A program made the position numbers and the translations under genes. Under the pieces are notes generated by a model. The model did not search any database, was not told the DNA's origin, and was given only the letters and a program-made list of their open reading frames with translations. Shown one piece after another: positions 9,141 to 16,520 of a stretch of 64,000 nt of DNA. The stretch comes from Lachnospiraceae bacterium (GTDB lineage: Bacteria; Bacillota; Clostridia; Lachnospirales; Lachnospiraceae): NCBI GenBank assembly GCA_022794255.1, contig JAAWEL010000024.1:101593-165592 (forward strand). Reading direction: 5' to 3'. Each line of letters begins with the position of its first letter. The stretch's first letter is position 1.

Positions 9141-10025
9141 TTAATTCAACCGAAAACCATTTTTCCTGCTGCTTCCCAGATAAATCACTGTACCCCGGGC
9201 CAGCTGCTTGGGCTGCCCGCTTTCTAAACGGGTTCCATTTTCCAGATAAGTCCCATTGCTGGAATAATCTGTCACCACATACTGATTGGCTCTCCCGTCA
9301 AAACGCACGGAGCAATGCTTCCGGCTCACATCGGTTGCCAGCTGATCAAATACAATATTGGCATCCTGAGGAGAACGTCCGAATACCAGCTCTGAACCAT
9401 CCGTTAAGTCAAAACTTGCATCTGCATAGGTACCCACAATTCCCACGATTACCCCTGAGTTGGTGGGCATTCCCTTCTTGCCGTCAGGGCTGCTCGAAGC
9501 TGTCTCCACATATTTTCCATAGCGGACAGAATTGGAAAATGCAATCAGCATGGCAAAAGTCAGAGAAACCAGGCCAAAGGTGGGGATAATATTTAACCAT
9601 GCAGTATTGGGATTGAACCCAAACGCCTCATAAAACTTTTGGTAATATAAAAAGGTAAACACCATATTGGCGATAATATAAATACAGACAAGTACAGAAA
9701 CAATCGCCATTTTGCCAGTCAGCTTATAAAGCAAGAAGGAGACAAGTCCCACGGTTCCCACGGTGATTGTGCTGGTTCCGAAAAAGAATACATACCACCA
9801 GGGACATTTTGCAATCTTCATCTGATAAAGCTGACGTCCAATGGGAATAAACGGCATAAAATCACTGTTTAGTTTTGCCTTCCGGCCTGTACACATCAGC
9901 GCATAGCCATGGACAAAGTAGGGAACCACCAAAAACAGAAGGCTTAAGAGAAAGAACAAAATACTCATACTCTGTATCGCCCTTGCAAAATCCTCTAACA
10001 TACTCTCATATCCAAAATAATCCAT
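9141..10025 (-). CDS. four-helix membrane protein with C-terminal FHA domain
   Basis: Protein of 294 residues. The first two thirds hold about four hydrophobic helices (around 20-42, 75-98, 105-128 and 140-165) with a short loop rich in K, P and W. The C-terminal third is an FHA domain (about 205-290) with F-G-R-S, S-R-K-H-C and Y-S-S-N-G-T, all expected binding-loop residues. I do not recognise the membrane part as a known transporter. It would place a phosphothreonine reader at the inner face of the membrane, where phosphorylated partners could be recruited. The ATG has AAAGGAGAG upstream. Confidence 0.85.
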   Translation of the reverse strand: MDYFGYESMLEDFARAIQSMSILFFLLSLLFLVVPYFVHGYALMCTGRKAKLNSDFMPFIPIGRQLYQMKIAKCPWWYVFFFGTSTITVGTVGLVSFLLYKLTGKMAIVSVLVCIYIIANMVFTFLYYQKFYEAFGFNPNTAWLNIIPTFGLVSLTFAMLIAFSNSVRYGKYVETASSSPDGKKGMPTNSGVIVGIVGTYADASFDLTDGSELVFGRSPQDANIVFDQLATDVSRKHCSVRFDGRANQYVVTDYSSNGTYLENGTRLESGQPKQLARGTVIYLGSSRKNGFRLN

Positions 10026-10068
10026 CAGTTACTCTCCTTTGTTTATTCTATTTTTTCTTTTTTGTGTT

Positions 10069-10680
10069 TCATGCCTCAGATGCCCACTGGAAATGATCAT
10101 CGCAGCAGGGAACCAGCATCAGCTGTACATCGCCGATCTGTAATATGTCATTCTTTTTCAGCTCTACAGAAGAAAGCACCACATTTCCATTGACATAAAA
10201 CAATTCCCTGGATTCTCCCGGCTGTGCAATAAAAATATTCTTTCGCGGTTCGTGAATAATCGTTGCATGGCGGTCGCGGGACACAGTTGCTTCCCCTGAA
10301 AGGCAAACATCCATGTTGACTCCCCTTCCGATAAAGTTCCTCCCGCTCTTCAAGCGAAAATCCTGTCCATAGAATTTGCCCTTGATACATACCAGCCATC
10401 CTACAATCGGGGACATTTGTGGTGTCTCCATTTTTCCGCTCTGGTAAATGCTAATGGTTTTTGAGTCATCCATGTCCAGATCGCCAATACCGTCCTCATT
10501 GGCGCCGGCTGATACATAACTTTCCAGGTCAATTGTCGCAGCAATATTACTGCTTGGGCTGACACCAGCACTGTCAAATGCAATTGTGCTGTTTTCATCC
10601 ATACCGCCACTGCAATGAGGGCAGGAGCCATATGTATCGCTGTCATAAAAATGCCCGTTGCTACATTTTGTCAGATTCAT
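10069..10680 (-). CDS. zinc-ribbon/FHA protein, first gene of the phospho-signalling cluster
   Basis: I chose the ATG at 10680 because AAGGAGAG stands seven to eight bases upstream; an ATG two codons earlier is too close to that site. The 203-residue product starts with C-S-N-G-H-F-Y-D...C-P-H-C (6-23), then a low-complexity linker with Thr32 (S-T-I-A-F), Thr49 (A-T-I-D-L) and Thr75 (K-T-I-S-I), then an FHA domain (about 95-195) with I-G-R-G and an S-R-D-R-H-A motif. It is a paralogue of the protein at 7684-8331. It is the first gene after a promoter-like site at 10783-10791 and heads the co-directional run that continues to the window edge. Confidence 0.87.
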   Translation of the reverse strand: MNLTKCSNGHFYDSDTYGSCPHCSGGMDENSTIAFDSAGVSPSSNIAATIDLESYVSAGANEDGIGDLDMDDSKTISIYQSGKMETPQMSPIVGWLVCIKGKFYGQDFRLKSGRNFIGRGVNMDVCLSGEATVSRDRHATIIHEPRKNIFIAQPGESRELFYVNGNVVLSSVELKKNDILQIGDVQLMLVPCCDDHFQWASEA

Positions 10681-10782
10681 ACTCATCTCTCCTTTTTGTA
10701 TTCCGCCTTGCTGCCAGGTCACTACCTGTTGTCTGTTAATCGGCAAACCAGTAATCTGTAACTCAGTAAGAACGTTGGAAAT

Positions 10783-10791
10783 ATTATAGCA
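10783..10791 (-). promoter_or_regulatory. extended -10 promoter of the kinase/FHA cluster
   Basis: The minus strand reads TGC-TATAAT (10791-10783), an extended -10 element. No good -35 is present at 17 bases. It sits about 100 bases upstream of the first FHA gene and after the terminator of the response regulator, so it is the likely start of the long operon. Confidence 0.5.
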
Positions 10792-10840
10792 AAACCAGTT
10801 TAGAAAATGTTTATAATTACAAAATCAGGCCCTTTCCATA

Positions 10841-10868
10841 CAAAAATAGACAGGCTATGCCTGTCTAT
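10841..10868 (-). terminator. terminator of the LytTR regulator gene
   Basis: ATAGACAGGC (10846-10855) pairs perfectly with GCCTGTCTAT (10859-10868) around a 3-base loop. On the minus strand the stem is followed by TTTTTG, a normal Rho-independent terminator 28 bases past the stop at 10896. Confidence 0.8.
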
Positions 10869-10895
10869 CAAACGATTACCGTAATTTTCCTTATT

Positions 10896-11207
10896 CTATT
10901 TCATCTCGCCTGCCAAACGGATTCCCTCCATATAGCGGAAATATCTCTCCCGCGTGTCTCCATACCGGGATTTGCTGACCGGAATCCGGTCTCCCTGTAT
11001 TGTGGAAATACAGTTTCGCTCAAGGCAGCGAATCTCCTTCATATTTACCAAATAGCTTTTATGGCACTGGACAAAGTATTCCGGAAGAAGCTCTTTGAAT
11101 TTTCCCAGACTTCCATAACAATAAAGATTTTTTGTCCTGGTACGAACCCCCACCGTATGCCCGGAACTCTCCATGTATAAAATTTCATCGAAACGAATAA
11201 GCTGCAT
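10896..11207 (-). CDS. LytTR DNA-binding domain, 3' part of a split response regulator
   Basis: This 103-residue piece is a LytTR domain: I-L-Y-M-E-S-S-G-H, then Q-C-H-K-S-Y-L-V-N near 48-56, and I-P-V-S-K-S-R-Y. LytTR domains bind promoter DNA. The open frame continues upstream of this ATG to the G9 tract at 11254-11262, where it would join the receiver domain if the tract held ten G (or seven). The combined protein would be 245 residues, the usual size of a LytTR response regulator. The internal ATG has AAGGGAG almost touching it, so separate translation is possible but weakly supported. Confidence 0.8.
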   Translation of the reverse strand: MQLIRFDEILYMESSGHTVGVRTRTKNLYCYGSLGKFKELLPEYFVQCHKSYLVNMKEIRCLERNCISTIQGDRIPVSKSRYGDTRERYFRYMEGIRLAGEMK

Positions 11208-11239
11208 AACTCCCTTATTGCGGATAATCAGGCTGTCGT

Positions 11240-11632
11240 TTAAATCCTGCTTTCCCCCCCCCGAACAAAATATTCGATATATTTCGTCAGAATTTCCCCC
11301 TCAACCGGTTTTACAAGAAAGCCGGACCGATTGACCGGTTCCAGAAAGAGTTGCTCTACAACTTGTTGTGGATTGGCTGTCATATAAATCACCTTTATGT
11401 CAGGACTTATTTTATAGATCTGCCGTGCTGTCTGTAAGCCATATCTCTCACAGCTATTTTTCCAATCCATACTTAGAAATACTATTTGATATCTGCCAGA
11501 ACGCAAGGCCTGAATCAATTCCTGAAAGTTATCATAGCCCTCACAGACACTGGTTCCCTTCATATGGCTGATCTTTTCCACTACTTGTCTCAGTGTTAAA
11601 CGGTCCTCATCACATACTGCCACATTCATCAT
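11240..11632 (-). CDS. receiver domain, 5' part of a split LytTR response regulator
   Basis: A 130-residue CheY-like receiver that ends just past a G9 tract. It has the acidic pocket (C-D-E-D, residues 7-10), the Thr of Y-M-T-A and the Lys of L-V-K-P. However, beta-3 reads Y-Q-I-V-F-L-S-M-D-W, so the usual phospho-acceptor Asp is Ser. This suggests phosphorylation-independent control. With one more G the frame runs G-G-G-K-Q-D-L-N-D-S into the LytTR domain downstream. The frameshift may be real phase variation, or a homopolymer error in the assembly. A consensus promoter (11704-11732) drives it. The neighbouring choline-binding protein and FHA cluster are possible targets; that is inference. 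Confidence 0.82.
   Translation of the reverse strand: MMNVAVCDEDRLTLRQVVEKISHMKGTSVCEGYDNFQELIQALRSGRYQIVFLSMDWKNSCERYGLQTARQIYKISPDIKVIYMTANPQQVVEQLFLEPVNRSGFLVKPVEGEILTKYIEYFVRGGESRI
11254..11262 (-). repeat. G9 homopolymer tract at the receiver-LytTR junction
   Basis: Nine C on the plus strand (nine G in the coding strand). It lies in the inter-domain linker codons (V-R-G-G) and is the exact point where the reading frame is lost. Such tracts can slip during replication or transcription. Confidence 0.9.
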
Positions 11633-11703
11633 TTGACAATACTTTTCCTTTTCATCTTTTTCATAATCCCCTGCCGGCTCTCAAAAAACATCCGGCTCAG
11701 GCA

Positions 11704-11732
11704 ATTATATCCAAATATATGACATGTGTCAA
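11704..11732 (-). promoter_or_regulatory. consensus sigma-A promoter of the response regulator
   Basis: On the minus strand TTGACA (11732-11727), a 17-base spacer and TATAAT (11709-11704): an exact consensus. It overlaps the last bases of the choline-binding protein gene and lies about 70 bases ahead of the receiver start. Confidence 0.85.
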
Positions 11733-12706
11733 TTGTGATCGTCTGTTATCTTCTCCACTCCAGGTCCCTGTCCCTCCTGCTCCGCTAACTTATGAGCCCG
11801 CTCTCTTGCCTCTTTTTGTTCTTCCTCTGCCTTCTTTTGGAGTCTTTCCCTGGTTTCCGCATCATCCTGAAGATGTAAAATCTCCTCCATAACCTGACAG
11901 GCCCGGAAAGAAGCCTGCAAAAGCTCCTTTTTTGTATCTCCATCTAAGTAAGCGGCAAACAGCTTCCCAAAATAAAACTGCGCGTCCCCCTGATATTTAT
12001 CCGGCAGACCTAACACAGACAAAACGGCCGGCTGTTCCTCCCATAGAATCTCCATCCGGCTGTTCCCCTCCTCATAACAGCCAGAAGCATACCCCACATA
12101 CTCTCCAAAACCCTGGAGTACACTGTCCACATCCGTAAACTTCACCTTTTTATAGCGGGTATCCACACTGTGATACACATAATAGATCCCCTTATTCGTT
12201 CTGGGGGCTGAAAAATACTTTTTCTGTTTGTAAAACATCAGCTCCCACCCGTCCTCCACAAACCGGCTTATCCAGCTTCTTGGAATCTGATACATAAAAT
12301 CCGAAAATAAATCCTTATCCTCCCCGTCTGCCTTCTCCTTTCCAATAACCCGAACATCCTGTTTTGGATCATGCTGTCCGTCTTGATCATAAAATTTCAT
12401 TCCCACATACTGATTCCACGCCATATGGCCATTGATAAAAAAATAGTAAGAAACTCCGTCAACTACAGTAATCCCTCCGCCAGTCATCCACCCCTCGCTG
12501 TTAAACCAGTACCATTCTCCGTTATAATTGAGCCAGCCTGTGTGCCGCTTCTGATCCTTGTCATAATAGGACCAATGGTAATTGTCCTGTCCATAGTACC
12601 ATCCCGGCTCTCCATCCCCAGGCCCCTCCATACCAAAGCAGAAAAGAGGATCCGTAAAACACAAAAATATTGCCAGCATGATTACAAAAAGTCTGTCTTT
12701 CCCCAC
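11729..12706 (-). CDS. secreted choline-binding-repeat protein
   Basis: I place the start at the GTG at 12706: it follows a strong AGGAGAGGGAGAG site and gives a clean signal peptide (M-G-K-D-R, then F-V-I-M-L-A-I-F-L). Longer in-frame versions from 12730 or 12778 lack a ribosome site. The mature protein has two or three aromatic cell-wall-binding repeats (G-W-Y-Y, T-G-W-L-N-Y-N-G-E-W-Y-W-F, about residues 30-95), a middle region of unknown function, and a charged C-terminal helix rich in E, K and R that may form a coiled coil. It probably binds wall or lipoteichoic choline-like groups. It lies between the rnpB terminator and the split regulator. Confidence 0.82.
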   Translation of the reverse strand: MGKDRLFVIMLAIFLCFTDPLFCFGMEGPGDGEPGWYYGQDNYHWSYYDKDQKRHTGWLNYNGEWYWFNSEGWMTGGGITVVDGVSYYFFINGHMAWNQYVGMKFYDQDGQHDPKQDVRVIGKEKADGEDKDLFSDFMYQIPRSWISRFVEDGWELMFYKQKKYFSAPRTNKGIYYVYHSVDTRYKKVKFTDVDSVLQGFGEYVGYASGCYEEGNSRMEILWEEQPAVLSVLGLPDKYQGDAQFYFGKLFAAYLDGDTKKELLQASFRACQVMEEILHLQDDAETRERLQKKAEEEQKEARERAHKLAEQEGQGPGVEKITDDHN

Positions 12707-12741
12707 TGCTTTCTCTCCCTCTCCTGCCATTTTATATTTGC

Positions 12742-12770
12742 AAAAAAGAGAGGAGAACCCCTCTCTTTTT
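12742..12770 (-). terminator. terminator after rnpB
   Basis: AAAAAGAGAGG (12743-12753) pairs with CCTCTCTTTTT (12760-12770). The minus-strand transcript ends in U6 after the stem. The symmetry makes it usable from either side. Confidence 0.8.
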
Positions 12771-12787
12771 AAGAACATTACGTTTTA

Positions 12788-13143
12788 TAAAATTCCCTGA
12801 GCAGGACGGTAAGCCGGGTTATGTCGTGGATGGCCATCTATCTAGGCCGGACGTCACCGTCCGGCTCAAGCAACCTACCCGAAAGCAGACGGGCCGCCTT
12901 ATGCTTTCTGTTCGGTCTTGCTTCGGATGGGGTTTACATGTGCCCTGTCTGTTACCAGGCAGGCGGTAGTCTCTTACACTGCCCTTCCACCCTTACCGGC
13001 CAAAGCCGGCGGTACATTTCTGTTGCACTGTCCCTGGAGTCGCCTCCGCCAGACGTTATCTGGCATCCTGCCCTGTGAAGCCCGGACTTTCCTCTCCCGC
13101 CCCCTTGCGGCTGTGCGGCAGCGGCCATCTGTCCTACTCAGGT
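12788..13143 (-). ncRNA. rnpB: RNase P RNA (bacterial type A-like)
   Basis: Catalytic RNA that trims the 5' ends of pre-tRNAs. On the minus strand the conserved GAGGAAAGTCCGGGC block, the ACAGAAA element and the GGTAAGGGTGG block are in the expected order, and the 3' part has the conserved AGATAGATGGCC-type segment. The ends close into the P1 helix: CTGAGTAGGAC (13141-13131) pairs fully, with one G-U, to GTCCTGCTCAG (12807-12797). Exact termini are approximate. A consensus-like promoter lies directly upstream and a terminator directly downstream. Confidence 0.95.
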
Positions 13144-13149
13144 ATACTC

Positions 13150-13178
13150 ATTTTATCATCAAATAAAAATCATGTCAA
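13150..13178 (-). promoter_or_regulatory. rnpB promoter
   Basis: TTGACA (13178-13173), a 17-base spacer and TAAAAT (13155-13150) on the minus strand. Predicted transcription start is about 13143, matching the 5' end of the RNA. Confidence 0.85.
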
Positions 13179-13190
13179 CTTACGGGTTTC

Positions 13191-13991
13191 TTACAAGTCC
13201 GGGATAATCCCCAGCCTTTTCATGGCAAATGCAATCCCGTCCTCCTCCACGGTTTTTGTAATAAACTCTGCGTAAGGCTCCAGCTCCGAATCATGCTTTC
13301 CCATAAGAATGGTATGTGTGGCATATTCAAACATAGACAAATCATTGGTACTGTCCCCAAACACATAGGCACTTTCCAGAGGAATCCCATAATGCTTCAG
13401 AACAAACTGGATTGCTGTGGCCTTGGAATGATCCCTTGGCACACATTCGTAAAAATCCTCTCCCCGGTCAATAACCTGTATATCTGGCTCCAGGCTTTTA
13501 AAAAAACCTTTCCTGTCGCTTTCCTCGTCTGCCATCACACAGAATTTATCATAGACATATTGGTCATTCTCCCACCCATAAGAAGCAAGTATTCCGCTGC
13601 TCTTTACCGTTCTTTTTAAGTGCTCTGCCTTCGGCATCCTGGATACATGCTTTTGCATACAGCAGCTTTCCATGCTCTCCAAAACCCCGTCCAGCCCATA
13701 CGCTACAATATCCTTTTTAATACGGTTTCCCCGTTCTAAGGGTATCTGATGATGGTACAAAATATTTCCTCCAGCCTCTATATAAGTGCCGCAGCCGCAC
13801 AGACATCCATCTGCCTCCACCATGCCGAGAATCTCCTTCGTCAGACAAAAGGTTCTTCCAGAGTTAATAAAAATCAAATGCCCTCTTTTTCTGGCCTCTT
13901 TTAATGCTTCCTTTGCACTGACAGGCACCCTGTGGGTAATCTCGCTTAAAAGGGTTCCGTCAATATCAAAAAACAGTGCCTTTCTGTCCAT
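13191..13991 (-). CDS. HAD-superfamily hydrolase, Cof type
   Basis: Cytoplasmic phosphatase of 266 residues. Motif I is F-F-D-I-D-G-T-L-L near residue 8 (nucleophile Asp), motif II is I-N-S-G-R-T, and motif III/IV ends with V-F-G-D-S-T-N-D. The central cap (about 80-190) places it in the Cof/IIB class, whose members dephosphorylate sugar phosphates, nucleotides or vitamin precursors; the substrate cannot be told from sequence. It follows the nucleoside kinase gene by 24 bases, so the two may be co-transcribed. Confidence 0.92.
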   Translation of the reverse strand: MDRKALFFDIDGTLLSEITHRVPVSAKEALKEARKRGHLIFINSGRTFCLTKEILGMVEADGCLCGCGTYIEAGGNILYHHQIPLERGNRIKKDIVAYGLDGVLESMESCCMQKHVSRMPKAEHLKRTVKSSGILASYGWENDQYVYDKFCVMADEESDRKGFFKSLEPDIQVIDRGEDFYECVPRDHSKATAIQFVLKHYGIPLESAYVFGDSTNDLSMFEYATHTILMGKHDSELEPYAEFITKTVEEDGIAFAMKRLGIIPDL

Positions 13992-14015
13992 TCTGTTCTT
14001 GCCTTTCTTTTGTTA

Positions 14016-15671
14016 TCACACTTTAAAGCAGCTTCCTCCGATAAACTCCCGCAGAATCGAATTTCTTGGAATATCTTCACTGCTGACTCCAAGGAAGTAA
14101 TCCAAAAACTTAAGGAGCCGTTTTGCCTCTAAATATTCCGGACTGTTTCTTGGAACACTGAACAAAAGAGGCTCTGCATACTGCTTTAAAACTGCAAATT
14201 CATACACCAGCGCTGAGTTGAACATCACATCCGCCTCCTCCTGGTAGGGGAAAATGTTTTGCTCCTCCCCCCGGCGCACAGAGGGCCACCGGCGGATCGT
14301 ATCCTGAGCTGAGGCCCCCCTGGTTCTGGAGTCCCGGATCAGACGCCGGATCAGGCGCCCGTCTGTGGTTGGAATCCGGTTGTGCTCATCTACATTTAAC
14401 TGAGTTAAAGCGCTGATGTAGATCTTAAATTTGTTCTCCTTGGGCAGGCTGTAGGACAATGCCTCATTCAGGCAGTGGATTCCCTCAATCACCAGAATAT
14501 CCTCCGCTCCCAAAGTCAGCTTATTACCTCTGTACTCCCTTTCCCCGGTGATAAAATTGTACTCCGGCATCTCCACCGTCTTTCCCGCCAAAAGATCCTG
14601 CATATCCCGATTAAACTGCTCCACATCAATGCATTTTAAAGATTCATAATCATAATTGCCCTGTTCATCCCGGGGGCTGTTGGTCCGGTTGACAAAGTAA
14701 TTATCTACAGCAATAGGATGAGGCACCAACCCCTTGGCCCGCAGCTGAATGGACAGCCGGTGAGAAAAGGTGGTCTTTCCGGAAGAGGAGGGGCCCGCAA
14801 TCATGACAAACTTTGTGTCCGGCTTCATGGCGATCTGATCTGCAATATCCCCCATCTTCTTCTCCATAAGGGCTTCCTGGATCAGGATCAAATCGTTCAT
14901 CCCATCCCGGGTAATCCTCTCATTAAGGGCGCCGACATTGGACACCTGAAGCTTCCGCCCCCACTCCCCGGATTCCCGCAAAACCCGAAACAGCTTTTCC
15001 TGAGGCACGAAGGGACGAACCTTTGTGGGATCCGATTCCGCGGGCAGAAGAAGCACCATCCCATGCTGATAGAGAACCAAATCAAAATATTTCAGATACC
15101 CGGTGTTTTGAACCATATACCCGTAATTGTAATCCTCATAACCGTCAATATTGTAGATATTGACCCGGGAAACACGCCTGAACTGGAAAAGCCTCTCCTT
15201 ATCATACATCTCATAGTGGTGAAACAGCTCTACCGCTTCATCGGTGCTGATATTCCGTTTCATCACTGGCATAGCCTTTTTCACACACTCCTGCATTCGG
15301 GCCTTCACCTGATCAAGCAAAGTCTGATTCAAGACAAAATCCCCCTCCGGCTCCACAAACAGCCCACTGCCAATGGAAAAGTCCACCGACACCCGCTTTA
15401 ACCGCTCCGGCCCCACCACATCGTGAAAAGCCTTTAAAAGCAAAAGCGTCACACTTCTGTGATAGGTCTGCATCCCCGGCTTGTCCTTTGCCGTCAGAAA
15501 ACGGATCTCAGAGCCGCTGCGGGCTAACTTGTGCAGCTCCTGAAGCTTTCCATTGACCATGGCCAGCAGAATATCATTCTCAAACCGTGGCTGAAACTCC
15601 TCTGCAATGTCCTTTAAAAGAGTTCCGATCTCATATTCCCGTCTCTCGCTCTCTACTGTAACCTGTACCAT
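14016..15671 (-). CDS. uridine kinase-like nucleoside kinase with TGS/ThrRS-like N-terminus
   Basis: A 551-residue protein in two parts. The first half (about 1-270) resembles the TGS and editing-type domains of threonyl-tRNA synthetase, including the H-x-x-x-Y stretch F-H-H-Y-E-M-Y. The second half is a uridine/phosphoribulokinase-type P-loop kinase with Walker A G-P-S-S-S-G-K-T-T near 293-301, the base-contacting D-N-Y-F-V-N-R and V-I-E-G-I-H. This fused layout is known in Clostridia, where it is annotated as nucleoside kinase; the role of the N-terminal half is unclear. The ATG has AGGAGGAGG upstream. Confidence 0.88.
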   Translation of the reverse strand: MVQVTVESERREYEIGTLLKDIAEEFQPRFENDILLAMVNGKLQELHKLARSGSEIRFLTAKDKPGMQTYHRSVTLLLLKAFHDVVGPERLKRVSVDFSIGSGLFVEPEGDFVLNQTLLDQVKARMQECVKKAMPVMKRNISTDEAVELFHHYEMYDKERLFQFRRVSRVNIYNIDGYEDYNYGYMVQNTGYLKYFDLVLYQHGMVLLLPAESDPTKVRPFVPQEKLFRVLRESGEWGRKLQVSNVGALNERITRDGMNDLILIQEALMEKKMGDIADQIAMKPDTKFVMIAGPSSSGKTTFSHRLSIQLRAKGLVPHPIAVDNYFVNRTNSPRDEQGNYDYESLKCIDVEQFNRDMQDLLAGKTVEMPEYNFITGEREYRGNKLTLGAEDILVIEGIHCLNEALSYSLPKENKFKIYISALTQLNVDEHNRIPTTDGRLIRRLIRDSRTRGASAQDTIRRWPSVRRGEEQNIFPYQEEADVMFNSALVYEFAVLKQYAEPLLFSVPRNSPEYLEAKRLLKFLDYFLGVSSEDIPRNSILREFIGGSCFKV

Positions 15672-15722
15672 ATACTGCCTCCTCCTGGTATAATTATATG
15701 TTTTTGCTTAAAAGTTTTTCAC

Positions 15723-16520
15723 TCAGATAACCCGGGCAGGAAACGCGGTTTCCTCCACAAAAATCTCTGCAGTTCCTTCCGTGACCTGTTCAACATACCC
15801 CTTCATAAACGGCATGAAAATATGCTCCAATCCATAGTGGCCTGCATCGATCACTGCCATCCCGCAAGCCGCCGCATCAATGCCGCTGTGATGTCCAATA
15901 TCCCCCGTCACCAGTACCTGTGCTCGGTTTTTAATTCCGTGGCTAATCATACTGCCTCCTGCTCCCGGAGAAACAGCCACCCGCATCACCGGCTCCGTCA
16001 CCTGTTCCGTGCCATACACCGTCACAAAGGGCAGCCCAAAGCATTCCTTCACCAATCCGGCCAGTTTTTCCACCGTCACAGCCTGCGCCAATGTACCAAT
16101 TCTTCCGATTCCCACAGGGATTCCGTCCTTCTCCCCGGTCACCTCCAACGGGCCCTCTGCTTTCAGTCCCAGCCGCTCTGCAGCCAGGTCAGCCATACAT
16201 CCCGGGGCAATGTCAAAATTGGTATGCATAGCCACATAACAAATGTCTGCCTGAATAAGTTTTAAAATCCGCCGGCTGACAAAATCCTCGTCATTGACTC
16301 TTTTTAATGCTTTAAAAATCAGCGGATGATGGGTCAGCAGAAGATCTGCCCCCATCCCAATTGCCCTCTCCACCACCTCATCCGTTGCATCCAGGGCAAT
16401 CTGGATCTTTTTGATCTCCTTGTCGCTTCGCCCTGCCAAAAACCCCGGATTGTCCCATTCACAGGCATAGGATAAGGGCGCCAGCTCCTCCAGCTTTTCG
16501 ATCAGTTCCCTGCATCTCAT
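15723..16520 (-). CDS. Nif3-like dinuclear metal center protein
   Basis: Cytoplasmic 265-residue protein of the Nif3/YqfO/YbgI family, which forms hexamers with two metals per subunit. Metal ligands visible are L-T-H-H-P-L near 60-66, the D-N-P-G-F motif near 23 and the closing D-A-G-H-Y-G-L-E near 225. It lacks the PII-like insertion of the longer B. subtilis YqfO. The biochemical role is unsettled (GTP cyclohydrolase-type annotations are common). It overlaps trmK by the sequence ATGA, the same pairing seen in many Firmicutes. Confidence 0.92.
   Translation of the reverse strand: MRCRELIEKLEELAPLSYACEWDNPGFLAGRSDKEIKKIQIALDATDEVVERAIGMGADLLLTHHPLIFKALKRVNDEDFVSRRILKLIQADICYVAMHTNFDIAPGCMADLAAERLGLKAEGPLEVTGEKDGIPVGIGRIGTLAQAVTVEKLAGLVKECFGLPFVTVYGTEQVTEPVMRVAVSPGAGGSMISHGIKNRAQVLVTGDIGHHSGIDAAACGMAVIDAGHYGLEHIFMPFMKGYVEQVTEGTAEIFVEETAFPARVI

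Noticed and set aside
12821..13166. Short plus-strand open frames in 12.8-13.2 kb
   Set aside because: The region is the RNase P RNA gene on the minus strand; the frames are chance readings of structured RNA.
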